From contig JALUUN010000349.1 in assembly GCA_027021325.1 (NCBI GenBank), forward strand, positions 1-9,900: DNA of 9,900 nt, in the 5' to 3' direction. This document shows positions 1-7,162 of this stretch, in pieces. The stretch's first letter is position 1. The number at the start of each line of letters is the position of its first letter. The notes below the pieces were generated by a model. That model was given only the letters and a program-made list of their open reading frames with translations. It was not told where the DNA came from and made no database searches. Both the position numbers and the translations under genes were made by a program. This stretch comes from Planctomycetota bacterium (GTDB lineage Bacteria; Planctomycetota; UBA1135).

Positions 1-744
1 GAGTTCGCCGGGCTCCGTCGCCGGCCGGGCGGTGGCGTTCTGCCAGACCGGGCAGCGCGCCTCCTGGAAGGGGGTCTCCTCCAGGGCGGCGGCGAGGCGC
101 TCGGCGGCCGGGCGCATGACCTCGCTGTGGAAGGCACCGGCGACCTGCAGGCGGAGGGCGCGGCGCGCGCCGGCCTCCCGGGCCCGGGACTCCAGGACCT
201 CGAGAGCCTCGTTCTCGCCGCTGACGACGACCTGGCCCGGGCTGTTCAGGTTCGCCACCTGGCAGATGCGGCCGGTCTCCTCCTGGATGCGGGCGCACAG
301 TTCCTCGAGAGCCTCGCGCCCCAGGCCGAGGACCGAGCTCATGCCCGAGGGCCGGGCCTCGCTCGCCGCCTGCATGGCCTCGCCCCGCAGGCGGACCAGA
401 CGCAGGCCGGCCTCGAAGGAGACCGCGCCGGCAGCGGCCAGGGCGCTGTACTCGCCCAGGGAAAGCCCGGCCGCCATGACCGGTTCCAGGGGCCCGCCCA
501 GGGCCTCTTCCAGGGCGGCCAGGGCGGCCAGGGAGGTCACGAAGATGGCCGGCTGGGCGATGTCGGTGCGGGTCAGTTCCTCCTCGGGCCCTTCAAAGCA
601 CAGGCGCGAGAGGGGCAGGCCGAGGATCCGGTCCGCCTCCTCGTAGAGGTGCCGGGCGGCGGCGCTGGCCGCGGCGAGATCACGGCCCATGCCGGCCTTC
701 TGAGCGCCCTGGCCGGGAAGGAGCAGTCCGGTGCGGAGGGTCAT
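1..744 (-). CDS. fabD: Malonyl-CoA:ACP transacylase FabD (3' end beyond window)
   Basis: Cytoplasmic enzyme that moves malonyl from CoA to acyl carrier protein, supplying the extender unit of type II fatty-acid synthesis. The first 248 codons are visible and the C-terminus runs off the left edge; the family is usually about 310 residues. Seen motifs: GQGAQ near residues 11-15, the nucleophile elbow GLSLGEYS at 93-100 with Ser95, an arginine in LVRLRGEAMQ (Arg120) matching the malonate-binding Arg, NLNSPGQVVVSG around 165-176, and AFHSEVM at 204-210 with catalytic His206. The usual elbow is GHSLGE; here Leu replaces His just before the serine. The ATG at 744-742 is the only plausible start, because no start codon lies in frame between it and the fabH stop 22 bases upstream. 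No strong Shine-Dalgarno is visible, so reinitiation after fabH is likely. Identity is very secure. Confidence 0.96.
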   Translation of the reverse strand, partial: MTLRTGLLLPGQGAQKAGMGRDLAAASAAARHLYEEADRILGLPLSRLCFEGPEEELTRTDIAQPAIFVTSLAALAALEEALGGPLEPVMAAGLSLGEYSALAAAGAVSFEAGLRLVRLRGEAMQAASEARPSGMSSVLGLGREALEELCARIQEETGRICQVANLNSPGQVVVSGENEALEVLESRAREAGARRALRLQVAGAFHSEVMRPAAERLAAALEETPFQEARCPVWQNATARPATEPGEL

Positions 745-766
745 GGCGTGCGCGGGTTCCGGGGCT

Positions 767-1801
767 TCACCAGCGGATCCGGGCGGCGCCCCAGGTGAGG
801 CCCGCCCCGAAAGCCGCGAGCACCACCAGCTTGCCGGCCTCGAGGCGGCCGGCCCGCTGCAGTTCGGCAAGGCAGATGGGGACGGTCCCCGCCGAGGTGT
901 TGCCGACGCGGTCGATGTTGATGTAGACCTTTTCCAGCGGCAGGCCGAGCTTCTCGCAGCAGGTCTCGAGAATCCGCTTGTTCATCTGGTGGGGCACGAT
1001 GACCCCCACCTCGTCAAGCTCCACGCCCTCCAGGGCCCAGGCCATGAGGTCGGTCATCTGCTGCACCGTGAAACGGTAGACCTCGCGGCCCTTCATGCGC
1101 AGCAGGTGCGTGCCCTCGGCCAGGATCTCGGGCGTCACCGGCTCGATGCCGCCGCCCTTGGGCCGCATGATGAAGTGATAGCCGCTGCCGTCCGCCCCCA
1201 GGGTGATGTCCTCGATGAGGCCCTGGCCGCACTCCTCATGGGGCTGGAGCAGGGCCGCCCCGGCGCCGTCGCCGAACAGGACGCAGGAATTGCGGTCGTA
1301 GATGTCGCTGATCCGCGACAGCGCCTCCCCCCCCATCACCAGGACCCGGCGGCACTGGCCGGTGGCCACGAAGTTCCGGCCCAGGGAGAGGGCGTAGACG
1401 AAGCCGGTGCAGGCGGCGTTGAGGTCGAAGGCGCCGGCGTTCCGGCAGCCGAGCCGGTCCTGGATGATGCAGGCGGTGGCCGGCACGGTGTAATCGCCGG
1501 AAACCGTGCCGGCGATGACCATGTCCACGTCCTCGGGAGCCACGCCGGCGGTCTCCAGGGCCTCCTGCCCGGCGGCGACGAACAGGTCGCTGGGCTTCTC
1601 GCCGTCGCGGATCCAGCGCCGGGTGCGGATGCCGGTGCGCTGCTGGATCCACGCGTCGCTGGTGTCCACGAAACGCGTGAAGTACTCGTTGTCCACCTCC
1701 CACTCGGGCAGGCCGAGACCGAAGCCGCCGATGCCGACGGGGATCAGGGCCTGACCCTGCTGGAGAGCGGAAGCGGCTTCGGGAGCGGATTCAACCGGCA
1801 T
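767..1801 (-). CDS. fabH: Beta-ketoacyl-ACP synthase III FabH
   Basis: Condenses acetyl-CoA (or another acyl-CoA primer) with malonyl-ACP to start fatty-acid chains in the cytoplasm. It has 344 residues; the family is usually 310-335. The catalytic triad is visible: Cys131 in DLNAACTGF, His271 in VIVPHQMNKR and Asn301 in RVGNTSAGT. FVDTSDAWIQQRTGI (44-58) and the C-terminal GAGLTWGAARIRW are family signatures. About 17 residues precede the first conserved strand (ALIPVGIGGFG), giving a short Ala/Glu-rich N-terminal extension. No in-frame ATG, GTG or TTG lies between it and the conserved core, so the ATG at 1801-1799 is kept. That start overlaps the end of plsX by 11 bases, which suggests translational coupling. 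A GAAGG lies only 2 bases upstream of the ATG, too close for a normal ribosome site. Primer specificity cannot be read from the sequence. Confidence 0.97.
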   Translation of the reverse strand: MPVESAPEAASALQQGQALIPVGIGGFGLGLPEWEVDNEYFTRFVDTSDAWIQQRTGIRTRRWIRDGEKPSDLFVAAGQEALETAGVAPEDVDMVIAGTVSGDYTVPATACIIQDRLGCRNAGAFDLNAACTGFVYALSLGRNFVATGQCRRVLVMGGEALSRISDIYDRNSCVLFGDGAGAALLQPHEECGQGLIEDITLGADGSGYHFIMRPKGGGIEPVTPEILAEGTHLLRMKGREVYRFTVQQMTDLMAWALEGVELDEVGVIVPHQMNKRILETCCEKLGLPLEKVYINIDRVGNTSAGTVPICLAELQRAGRLEAGKLVVLAAFGAGLTWGAARIRW

Positions 1802-2831
1802 GGCCTTCGGGGCTGCTGGACTCGTCCGGGGCGGCGCCTTCCAGTTCCCGGCGCAGCTGCTCCAGGATCTTGCGGTTGACGCCGCTCTCGATGTCTTCGC
1901 GGGCGACCTTCAGGGCCGAGTGTACGGCACGCGCCTGGCTTCGGCCGTGGCCGATGAAGACGCTGCCGTTGACACCGAGGAGAACCGCTCCGCCGACGTC
2001 AGCGTAGTCGGCGGCCCCGAACAGGCGTCGGAGGCCCTCGCGCAGGCTCTCCTCGGCGGCGGCGTCCCCTGCCTCCGCGGCCTGGCGGGCCAGGCCCTGG
2101 GCCAGGAACTCGGCGAAGCCCTCGACCACCTTGAGGACCATGTTGCCGACGAAGCCGTCGCCGACCAGGACGTCGGCGGTCCCGCGGAAGAGGTCCTGCC
2201 CCTCCAGATTGCCGACGAAGTTCAAGCCGGAGCCCTGGAGGAGAGCGTGAGCCTCCTGGATGACGGGGTTGCCCTTGCCGGCCTCGCCGCCGATGTTCAG
2301 GAGCCCCACCCGCGGCCGCTCGATACCGAGGACGCTGGCGGCGAAGACGCTGCCCATGATCCCGTACTGGAAGAGGTGCCGCGGCCGGGGCGTAGGATTG
2401 GCGCCGGCGTCCAGGAGGACGAAGCGGCCTCCGGCGCCCTGCATGGTGACCGCGATCCCCGGGCGGCGGATTCCCGGCAGCATGCCGAGACCGACGGTCG
2501 CGGCCGCCACCGCAGCACCGGTGTTGCCGAAGGAAACCAGTCCGTCGGCCCGGCCTTCGCGCACGGCGCCGACACACAGGGAGATGCTGGCCCGCGGCTT
2601 GCGGCGCAGGCCCTCGGTCGGCTTCTCGTGGCCCTCGATGACCTCGGCGGTCTCGAGGATCTCCGGGACCGCGGTCACGCCGGCGGCCTCGAGGCCCGGA
2701 CCGATCACGTCCGCCGGTCCGACGAGGAGCAGTTCGGAGGGCTCGAAGCCTTCCCGGAGGGCCCGGGCCACGCCGGCCAGGAGCTCCCCGGGAGCGTGGT
2801 CGCCGCCCAGGATGTCGACCGCGATGCGCAC
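1791..2831 (-). CDS. plsX: Phosphate acyltransferase PlsX
   Basis: Peripheral-membrane enzyme that converts acyl-ACP plus phosphate to acyl-phosphate, the donor used by PlsY in the first step of phosphatidic acid synthesis. It has 346 residues, a normal length. Family blocks are in order: MRIAVDILGGDHAPGE (1-16), GLVSFGNTGAAVAA (97-110), RPGIAV (123-128), LLDAGANPTPRPRHLFQYG (139-157), GLLNIGGEAGKGN (176-188), FVGNLEGQDLF (205-215), VGDGFVGNMVLK (223-234) and GAVLLGVNGSVFIGHG (281-296). The start is a GTG (2831-2829), fixed by the conserved first strand beginning at residue 2. No clear Shine-Dalgarno is visible, and rpmF ends 27 bases upstream. The last 17 or so residues (Glu/Ser/Pro-rich) extend past the conserved core and cover the fabH start. 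The rpmF-plsX-fabH-fabD order is one of the commonest bacterial lipid clusters, which supports the call. Confidence 0.97.
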   Translation of the reverse strand: MRIAVDILGGDHAPGELLAGVARALREGFEPSELLLVGPADVIGPGLEAAGVTAVPEILETAEVIEGHEKPTEGLRRKPRASISLCVGAVREGRADGLVSFGNTGAAVAAATVGLGMLPGIRRPGIAVTMQGAGGRFVLLDAGANPTPRPRHLFQYGIMGSVFAASVLGIERPRVGLLNIGGEAGKGNPVIQEAHALLQGSGLNFVGNLEGQDLFRGTADVLVGDGFVGNMVLKVVEGFAEFLAQGLARQAAEAGDAAAEESLREGLRRLFGAADYADVGGAVLLGVNGSVFIGHGRSQARAVHSALKVAREDIESGVNRKILEQLRRELEGAAPDESSSPEGHAG

Positions 2832-2858
2832 AGTGTCCGCCGTTCCGGCCCCGGGGGC

Positions 2859-3041
2859 CTAGAACTCGTCCTTGGAGACGATCTCCTGGCCGCGATAGTG
2901 GCCGCAGGTATCGCAGACCGTGTGCGGCCGGCCGGGGGAACCACAGCGGTCGCAGGGCCGCACGCTCAGGGGGGCGCTGCGGACGGCCGCCCGGCCCAGA
3001 CGGGCCCGGCGCTTCGAGTGTCGTCGCTTGGGATTGGCCAT
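2859..3041 (-). CDS. rpmF: 50S ribosomal protein bL32, zinc-binding type
   Basis: Small protein of the large ribosomal subunit, 60 residues. It begins MANPKRRHSKRRARLGR, the standard basic bL32 N-terminus. It carries two CxxC pairs, Cys30-Cys33 (CDRC) and Cys43-Cys46 (CDTC), which in this family bind one zinc ion, so this is the zinc-containing (C+) form. It ends in YRGQEIVSKDEF. The ATG at 3041-3039 is preceded by AGGAG with 8 bases between. It leads the plsX-fabH-fabD operon, a very common arrangement that ties membrane-lipid supply to ribosome production. A promoter candidate lies about 60 bases upstream. Its reading frame happens to stay open far upstream through alaS, but the conserved start and ribosome site fix the real 5' end. 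Confidence 0.97.
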   Translation of the reverse strand: MANPKRRHSKRRARLGRAAVRSAPLSVRPCDRCGSPGRPHTVCDTCGHYRGQEIVSKDEF

Positions 3042-3049
3042 GATCTCGG

Positions 3050-3054
3050 CTCCT
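3050..3054 (-). promoter_or_regulatory. Ribosome binding site of rpmF
   Basis: AGGAG on the minus strand, 8 bases before the rpmF ATG. It is one of only two strong Shine-Dalgarno sequences in the window (the other precedes recA) and it decides the rpmF start. Confidence 0.8.
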
Positions 3055-3099
3055 CGGCCTCCTCCACGCAAGAGGAGTCCGGCGGGCAAAGGGGGGCCC

Positions 3100-3127
3100 A
3101 TTGTCCCCATCCTCGGCGCCGGGTCAA
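3100..3127 (-). promoter_or_regulatory. Candidate sigma70-type promoter for rpmF-plsX-fabH-fabD
   Basis: On the minus strand TTGACC (3127-3122, five of six matches to TTGACA) is followed after 16 bases by GACAAT (3105-3100, four of six matches to TATAAT). It sits in the 110-base gap between the alaS stop and the rpmF start. Transcription would begin near 3093 and give a leader of about 50 bases. The position before a conserved operon supports it. The spacer is one base short of ideal and the -10 is imperfect. It is read by eye; no start site is known. Confidence 0.5.
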
Positions 3128-3151
3128 GGACCGCCGCGGCGCCGGGGGGCC

Positions 3152-5797
3152 TCAGGCCGGGGCCCCGACCTGCTCGCGGATGCGCGCCACGGCCGCCTCC
3201 AGGCCCTCGGAGCGGACCGCCTGGCCCTGGGCGAAGTCGGGCCGGCCGCCGCCGCCGCCGCCCAGAAGGGACCCGAAGGCCCGGGCCAGCTCCCCCGCCG
3301 GCGGGGCACCCTCGCCGGTCCGGAGAAAGGCAAAGGGAAAGCGCTCGCCCTCGCCCACGAGGAGAACCACCCGGGGCAGGTCCCGTTCCTGGCGCAGGCG
3401 GTCGGCCACCGAGCGCAGGGCGCCGGCATCGGCACCGGGCAGGTGCTGCCAGCCGAAGGCCGGGGCATCCGGGCCACGGCGCAGGGCCTCGGCGACCGCC
3501 GCGGGGTCCAGGGCAGCGGCCGGCTTCCGGCGGCTCCGGGCCTCCTTGAGTTCCTGCCGCAGGCGGCCGATGCGTTCCGGCAGCCGGGCGGGTTCGGTCT
3601 TCACCAGGGCCGCGCTCTCCAGCAGGAGTTCGTGTTCCCGGCGCACGGAGTCCACCGCCGGCCAGCCGGCTACGGCCTCGATCCGGCGCACGCCGGCGGC
3701 CAGGGCGCGGTCGGAGAGGATGCGGAAGAGCCCGATCTGGCCGGTGTTGGACACGTGGGTGCCGCCGCAGAGCTCGGCCGAAAAGCCGGGGACCTCGACC
3801 ACCCGCACCTCCTCGCCGTACTTCTCGCCGAACAAAGCCATGACCCCGCGGGCCCGGGCCTCCTCCAGGCGCGTTCGCTCCTTGCACACCGGCCGGGCCG
3901 CCAGGATCTCCGCCTGGACCAGGCGCTCGACCTCCTCGAGCTGCTCGCGGGACGGGGCCTCGGGGTGGGTGTAGTCGAAGCGCAGGCGGTCGGGGGCCAC
4001 CAGGGAGCCGGCCTGGGTGACATGCTCCCCGAGCACCCGGCGCAGGGCCGCGTGCAGGAGATGGGTGGCGGTGTGGTGCGCTTCGGTGGAGCGGCGCGCG
4101 CCCGCATCCAGCTCCGCGCGCACTTCCAGCCCCGGCTCCAGGCGCATCCGGGCATGTCCGAAGTGCAGGTGCCGGCCCTCCTCGGCCCGGGTGTCCTCGA
4201 CCTCGAAGAGGAGCTCGCCGCCGGGGCCGAGGAACCGGCCCCGGTCCCCCACCTGGCCGCCGCCTTCGGCGTAGAAGGGGCTGCGGTCCAGGAGCACGGC
4301 CCCCTCCTCGCCCGCCGCGAGGGCCTCGACGAGTTCCCCGCCGCGGACCAGGGCCAGGATCCGGCCCTCGGAGGCGTCTTCTTCGTAGCCGGTGAAAGCG
4401 GTCTCGGGGACGCCGGCGGCCTGCAGCCGGGCGCCCAGACTCTCGGCGAAGACCTCGCCCTGAAGGCCGGAGCCCTGGCGGGCGCGCCGCCGCTGCTCTT
4501 CCATGGCCGCCTCGAAGCCTTCGGCGTCGAAGGCGTAGCCCTTCTCCCGGACCACGACCTCGACGATGTCCCGCGGGAAGCCCCAGGTGTCGTGGAGTTC
4601 GAAGGCCGCCCTCCCGGGGAAGACCGGCGTGCGCCCCGGGCCGCCGAGCTCCTCGAGCAGGGCTTCCAGGCGGTGGATGCCGCGGTGCCAGACCTCGCGG
4701 AAGCGCTCCTCCTCGGCCTCCACCAGGACCTGGATCGGACCCTCCTGCTCGCGCAGCTCGGGCCAGGCCTCGGCCAGGGTCTCCTGCACGGCCGGGAGCA
4801 GCCCGGCCAGGAAGGGCCGCTCGAGGCCGAGTTCGATGCCGTCGCGGACCGCGCGGCGCAGGATCTTGCGCACCACGTAGCCGCGGCCCTCGCGGCCGGG
4901 CGCCGCGCCGTCGGCGATGCAGAAGAAGACCGCGCGGGCGTGGTCGGCGATGCGCCGCATGCGCACGTCGGCCTCGGGGTCCTCGCCGTAGCGACGGCCG
5001 CCGAGGCGCTGGAGGGCCTCCAGGGTCGGCCGGAAGAGATCGGTCTCGAAGTTGTTGGGGACGTCCTGGGCGACGGCGGCGATGCGCTCCAGGCCGAGAC
5101 CGACATCGATGTTCTTCTGGGGCAGGGGCGCCAGCCTCCCGTCCGGCTGGCGGTCGAACTGGGTGAAGACGAAGTTGCCGACCTCCAGGAAGCGGTCCGG
5201 AAGCGCTTCCAGCCCTTCCTGCGGCGGCAGGGCGCCCGCTTCGGGCCGCAGGTCGAAGTAGATCTCCGAGCAGGGGCCGCAGGGTCCATCCGGCCCCTGG
5301 CTGGGGGCGCTGGCCGGCCAGAAGTTCTCCTTCTCGCCGAAGCGGTAGATCCGCTCCTCGGGCAGGCCGACGGCCTCCTTCCAGATCCGCCAGGCCTCGT
5401 CGTCGTCCTGGTAGACCGTAACCAGGAGCCGGTCCGGATCCCAGCCGAGGACGCCGGTGAAGAACTCCCACTCCCAGGGGATGGTCTCGGCCTTGAAGTA
5501 GTCCCCGAAGGAGAAGTTGCCGAGCATCTCGAAGAAGGTGTGGTGCCGCGGTGTGCGGCCCACGTTCTCCAGGTCCGGCACCCGCAGGCACTTCTGGACG
5601 GTCGTGGCGCGCTTCAGTCCGGGGCGTCCGCGGCCCAGGAACTCGTCCTTGAACTGGTTCATCCCCGCTCCGGTGAAGAGCAGCGTCGGGTCGTTGCTCG
5701 GGACCAGGGAGTCCGAGGGCAGGCGCTCGTGGCCGAGGCCCTCGAAGTAGCGCAGGAAGGCCTCGCGGATCTCGGCGGCGGTACGGGGGACGGACAT
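3152..5797 (-). CDS. alaS: Alanyl-tRNA synthetase AlaRS
   Basis: Class II cytoplasmic synthetase that charges tRNA-Ala with alanine and hydrolyses mischarged Ser/Gly-tRNA. It has 881 residues, close to the 876 of E. coli. The aminoacylation core opens at IREAFLRYFEGLGHERLPS (10-28), with FTGAGMNQFK (41-50), RHHTFFEMLGNFSFGDYF (84-101) and VGLGLERIAAV (232-242). The editing domain carries the zinc-site residues His575 and His579 (HHTATHLLHAAL) and Cys677 with His681 (CGGTHVSNTG). The C-Ala domain ends with a glycine run and GRPDFAQGQ (851-859). The ATG at 5797-5795 gives the normal MSVPRTAAEIREAFL start, though no good ribosome site precedes it. A GTG 57 bases upstream would add 19 unconserved residues and was not used. 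recA lies 96 bases upstream; the following gene, rpmF, appears to have its own promoter. Confidence 0.98.
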   Translation of the reverse strand: MSVPRTAAEIREAFLRYFEGLGHERLPSDSLVPSNDPTLLFTGAGMNQFKDEFLGRGRPGLKRATTVQKCLRVPDLENVGRTPRHHTFFEMLGNFSFGDYFKAETIPWEWEFFTGVLGWDPDRLLVTVYQDDDEAWRIWKEAVGLPEERIYRFGEKENFWPASAPSQGPDGPCGPCSEIYFDLRPEAGALPPQEGLEALPDRFLEVGNFVFTQFDRQPDGRLAPLPQKNIDVGLGLERIAAVAQDVPNNFETDLFRPTLEALQRLGGRRYGEDPEADVRMRRIADHARAVFFCIADGAAPGREGRGYVVRKILRRAVRDGIELGLERPFLAGLLPAVQETLAEAWPELREQEGPIQVLVEAEEERFREVWHRGIHRLEALLEELGGPGRTPVFPGRAAFELHDTWGFPRDIVEVVVREKGYAFDAEGFEAAMEEQRRRARQGSGLQGEVFAESLGARLQAAGVPETAFTGYEEDASEGRILALVRGGELVEALAAGEEGAVLLDRSPFYAEGGGQVGDRGRFLGPGGELLFEVEDTRAEEGRHLHFGHARMRLEPGLEVRAELDAGARRSTEAHHTATHLLHAALRRVLGEHVTQAGSLVAPDRLRFDYTHPEAPSREQLEEVERLVQAEILAARPVCKERTRLEEARARGVMALFGEKYGEEVRVVEVPGFSAELCGGTHVSNTGQIGLFRILSDRALAAGVRRIEAVAGWPAVDSVRREHELLLESAALVKTEPARLPERIGRLRQELKEARSRRKPAAALDPAAVAEALRRGPDAPAFGWQHLPGADAGALRSVADRLRQERDLPRVVLLVGEGERFPFAFLRTGEGAPPAGELARAFGSLLGGGGGGRPDFAQGQAVRSEGLEAAVARIREQVGAPA

Positions 5798-5841
5798 GGC
5801 TCGGGACCGGCGGCGGGCCGCCGGGAAGCAGGAGAAGATAC

Positions 5842-5882
5842 CCGGCGGCGGCACTCCGCGGAAGGCGCGCCGCCGCCGCCGG
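5842..5882 (-). repeat. 11-bp perfect inverted repeat in the recA-alaS gap
   Basis: CCGGCGGCGGC (5842-5852) and GCCGCCGCCGG (5872-5882) are exact reverse complements separated by 19 bases. The structure begins 11 bases after the recA stop. No T run follows in the direction of transcription, so a normal intrinsic terminator is not supported. A second short palindrome, CGGCGG-G-CCGCCG at 5811-5823, lies nearer the alaS start. Arms made only of G and C triplets can arise by chance in DNA this GC-rich. It might end recA transcripts in a factor-assisted way or affect alaS expression; neither is shown. Confidence 0.4.
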
Positions 5883-5893
5883 AGGCGCCGGGC

Positions 5894-7057
5894 TCAGGAC
5901 TTGCGGCGGCCGCCCCTGCGCGGTGCGGCGCCGGCCTCGGCCTCCTGCTCGGCGGGCTTCGCCGCCGTCTTCTCCTCCCGGGCCGGAGCCTCCTCCGCGG
6001 CCGGCTCCTCCCGAGGCGGGTTCAGGATCGCCCGCAGGTGCCCTTCCAGTTCCTCGCGCAGGTCGGGGTTGTCGCGCAGGAGCTCCCGCACCATCTCCCG
6101 GCCCTGGCCGAGGCGCAGGTCCTCCCCGCCGGGGCGCTTGTAGGTGAACCAGGCGCCGCTCTTCTGGACCAGGCCGTGCTGCAGCCCGAGGTCGATCAGG
6201 TCGCCCTCCAGGCTGATGCCCTTGCCGTAGATGACATCGAACTCGGCGCGCCGGAAGGGCGGGGCGACCTTGTTCTTCACCACCGTGGCCTTGGTGCGGT
6301 TGCCGATGATCTCGTCGCCCTGCTTGAGGGCGCCGATGCGCCGCACGTCGATGCGCACCGAGCTGTAGAACTTCAGAGCCCGGCCGCCCGGCGTGGTCTC
6401 GGGATTGCCGAACATGACCCCGATCTTCTCGCGCAGCTGGTTGATGAAGATCACCACCGCCTTGGACTTCCCGGCGACGGCGGTGAGCCGGCGCAGGAAC
6501 TGGCTCATCATCCGCGCCTGGACCCCGACGAAGGAGTCCCCGACCTCGCCGTCGATCTCGGCCTTGGGCACCAGGGCCGCCACCGAGTCCACGACCACCA
6601 CGTCCACCGCCCCGGACTTCACGAACTGCTCGGCGATGTCCAGCCCTTCCTCGCCGTAACTCGGCTGCGCGAGGTTGAAGCGCAGGCCGTCCAGGACCAC
6701 GCCCATGTTCCGGGCATACTCGGGATCGAAGGCGTGCTCGGCATCGATGTAGGCGGCGTAGCCGCCCTGGCGCTGGGCCTGGGCGATCACCGACAGGGCC
6801 AGGGTGGACTTGCCCGAGCCCTCCGGCCCGTAGAGCTCGACGATGCGGCCGCGCGGCAGGCCGCGGCCGCCGAGAGCCTGATCGAGGCTCAGGGAGCCGG
6901 TCGAGATCCCCTCCACCGGGAGCAGGAAGTCGTCGGTCATCTGGATGACCGCCCCGGCGCCGTGGTTCTTCTCGATGACGCTGAGGACCGACTTCAGGGC
7001 CTCGGTGCGCTCGGCCTCGGGATCGGGGGTGGGGGTCTTCTTCTTCCGGGTAGCCAC
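5894..7057 (-). CDS. recA: Recombinase RecA
   Basis: ATP-dependent strand-exchange protein; it forms filaments on single-stranded DNA and, in bacteria with an SOS response, triggers LexA cleavage. It has 387 residues; E. coli has 353. Seen: ISTGSLSLDQALGG (51-64), Walker A GPEGSGKST (77-85), YIDAEHAFDP (103-112) with the catalytic Glu107, Walker B VDVVVVDSVAALVP (151-164), INQLREKIGVMFGNPETTPG (205-224) containing Gln207 and the start of DNA-binding loop L2, ALKFYSSVR and the C-terminal domain with EKSGAW-like QKSGAWFTYK (298-307). The tail from about 346 is Ala/Glu/Pro-rich and ends in basic RRGGRRKS, unlike the purely acidic E. coli tail. The start is GTG (7057-7055), with AGGAG 8 bases upstream; no ATG fits. 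Walker A differs from the common GPESSGKTT, and the N-terminal NHGAGAVIQM differs from the usual FGKGSIM, but all catalytic positions are kept. alaS follows after 96 bases and there is no recX. Confidence 0.98.
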   Translation of the reverse strand: MATRKKKTPTPDPEAERTEALKSVLSVIEKNHGAGAVIQMTDDFLLPVEGISTGSLSLDQALGGRGLPRGRIVELYGPEGSGKSTLALSVIAQAQRQGGYAAYIDAEHAFDPEYARNMGVVLDGLRFNLAQPSYGEEGLDIAEQFVKSGAVDVVVVDSVAALVPKAEIDGEVGDSFVGVQARMMSQFLRRLTAVAGKSKAVVIFINQLREKIGVMFGNPETTPGGRALKFYSSVRIDVRRIGALKQGDEIIGNRTKATVVKNKVAPPFRRAEFDVIYGKGISLEGDLIDLGLQHGLVQKSGAWFTYKRPGGEDLRLGQGREMVRELLRDNPDLREELEGHLRAILNPPREEPAAEEAPAREEKTAAKPAEQEAEAGAAPRRGGRRKS

Positions 7058-7065
7058 GGTGGATT

Positions 7066-7080
7066 CTCCTGCAGCAGGAG
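7066..7080 (-). promoter_or_regulatory. recA ribosome binding site inside a 7+7 inverted repeat
   Basis: On the minus strand CTCCTGC-T-GCAGGAG is a perfect inverted repeat with one central base. Its 3' half contains AGGAG (7070-7066), which stands 8 bases before the recA GTG and is a well-placed Shine-Dalgarno. In RNA, six base pairs around a three-base loop would hide the ribosome site. As DNA it is equally a compact protein-binding palindrome. The sequence is certain; a regulatory role is inference. Confidence 0.6.
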
Positions 7081-7125
7081 GGTAGACGGCGGAGGACGGC
7101 ATTTCCAGAGGCAAGGGCGGGGTCC

Positions 7126-7158
7126 GGACGGGAGAGCCGGAGAAGATCCGGCCCGTCC
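7126..7158 (-). repeat. 33-base stem-loop in the recA leader
   Basis: GGACGGG (7126-7132) pairs with CCCGTCC (7152-7158). Directly inside, CCGGA (7137-7141) pairs with TCCGG (7147-7151) around a five-base loop, leaving a four-base bulge at 7133-7136. That is twelve pairs, the longest predicted stem upstream of recA. No T run follows in the direction of transcription. It could protect or end the kinase transcript, or fold in the recA leader; this cannot be decided here. Confidence 0.45.
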
Positions 7159-7162
7159 TCCA

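Noticed and set aside
1800..3974. Long plus-strand open frame opposite plsX, rpmF and part of alaS
   Set aside because: It is a shadow of the real minus-strand genes, with no motif and a proline/arginine-rich composition typical of such artefacts.
5798..5854. GTG start 57 bases upstream of the chosen alaS start
   Set aside because: It would add 19 unconserved residues ahead of a standard AlaRS N-terminus, and has no ribosome site.
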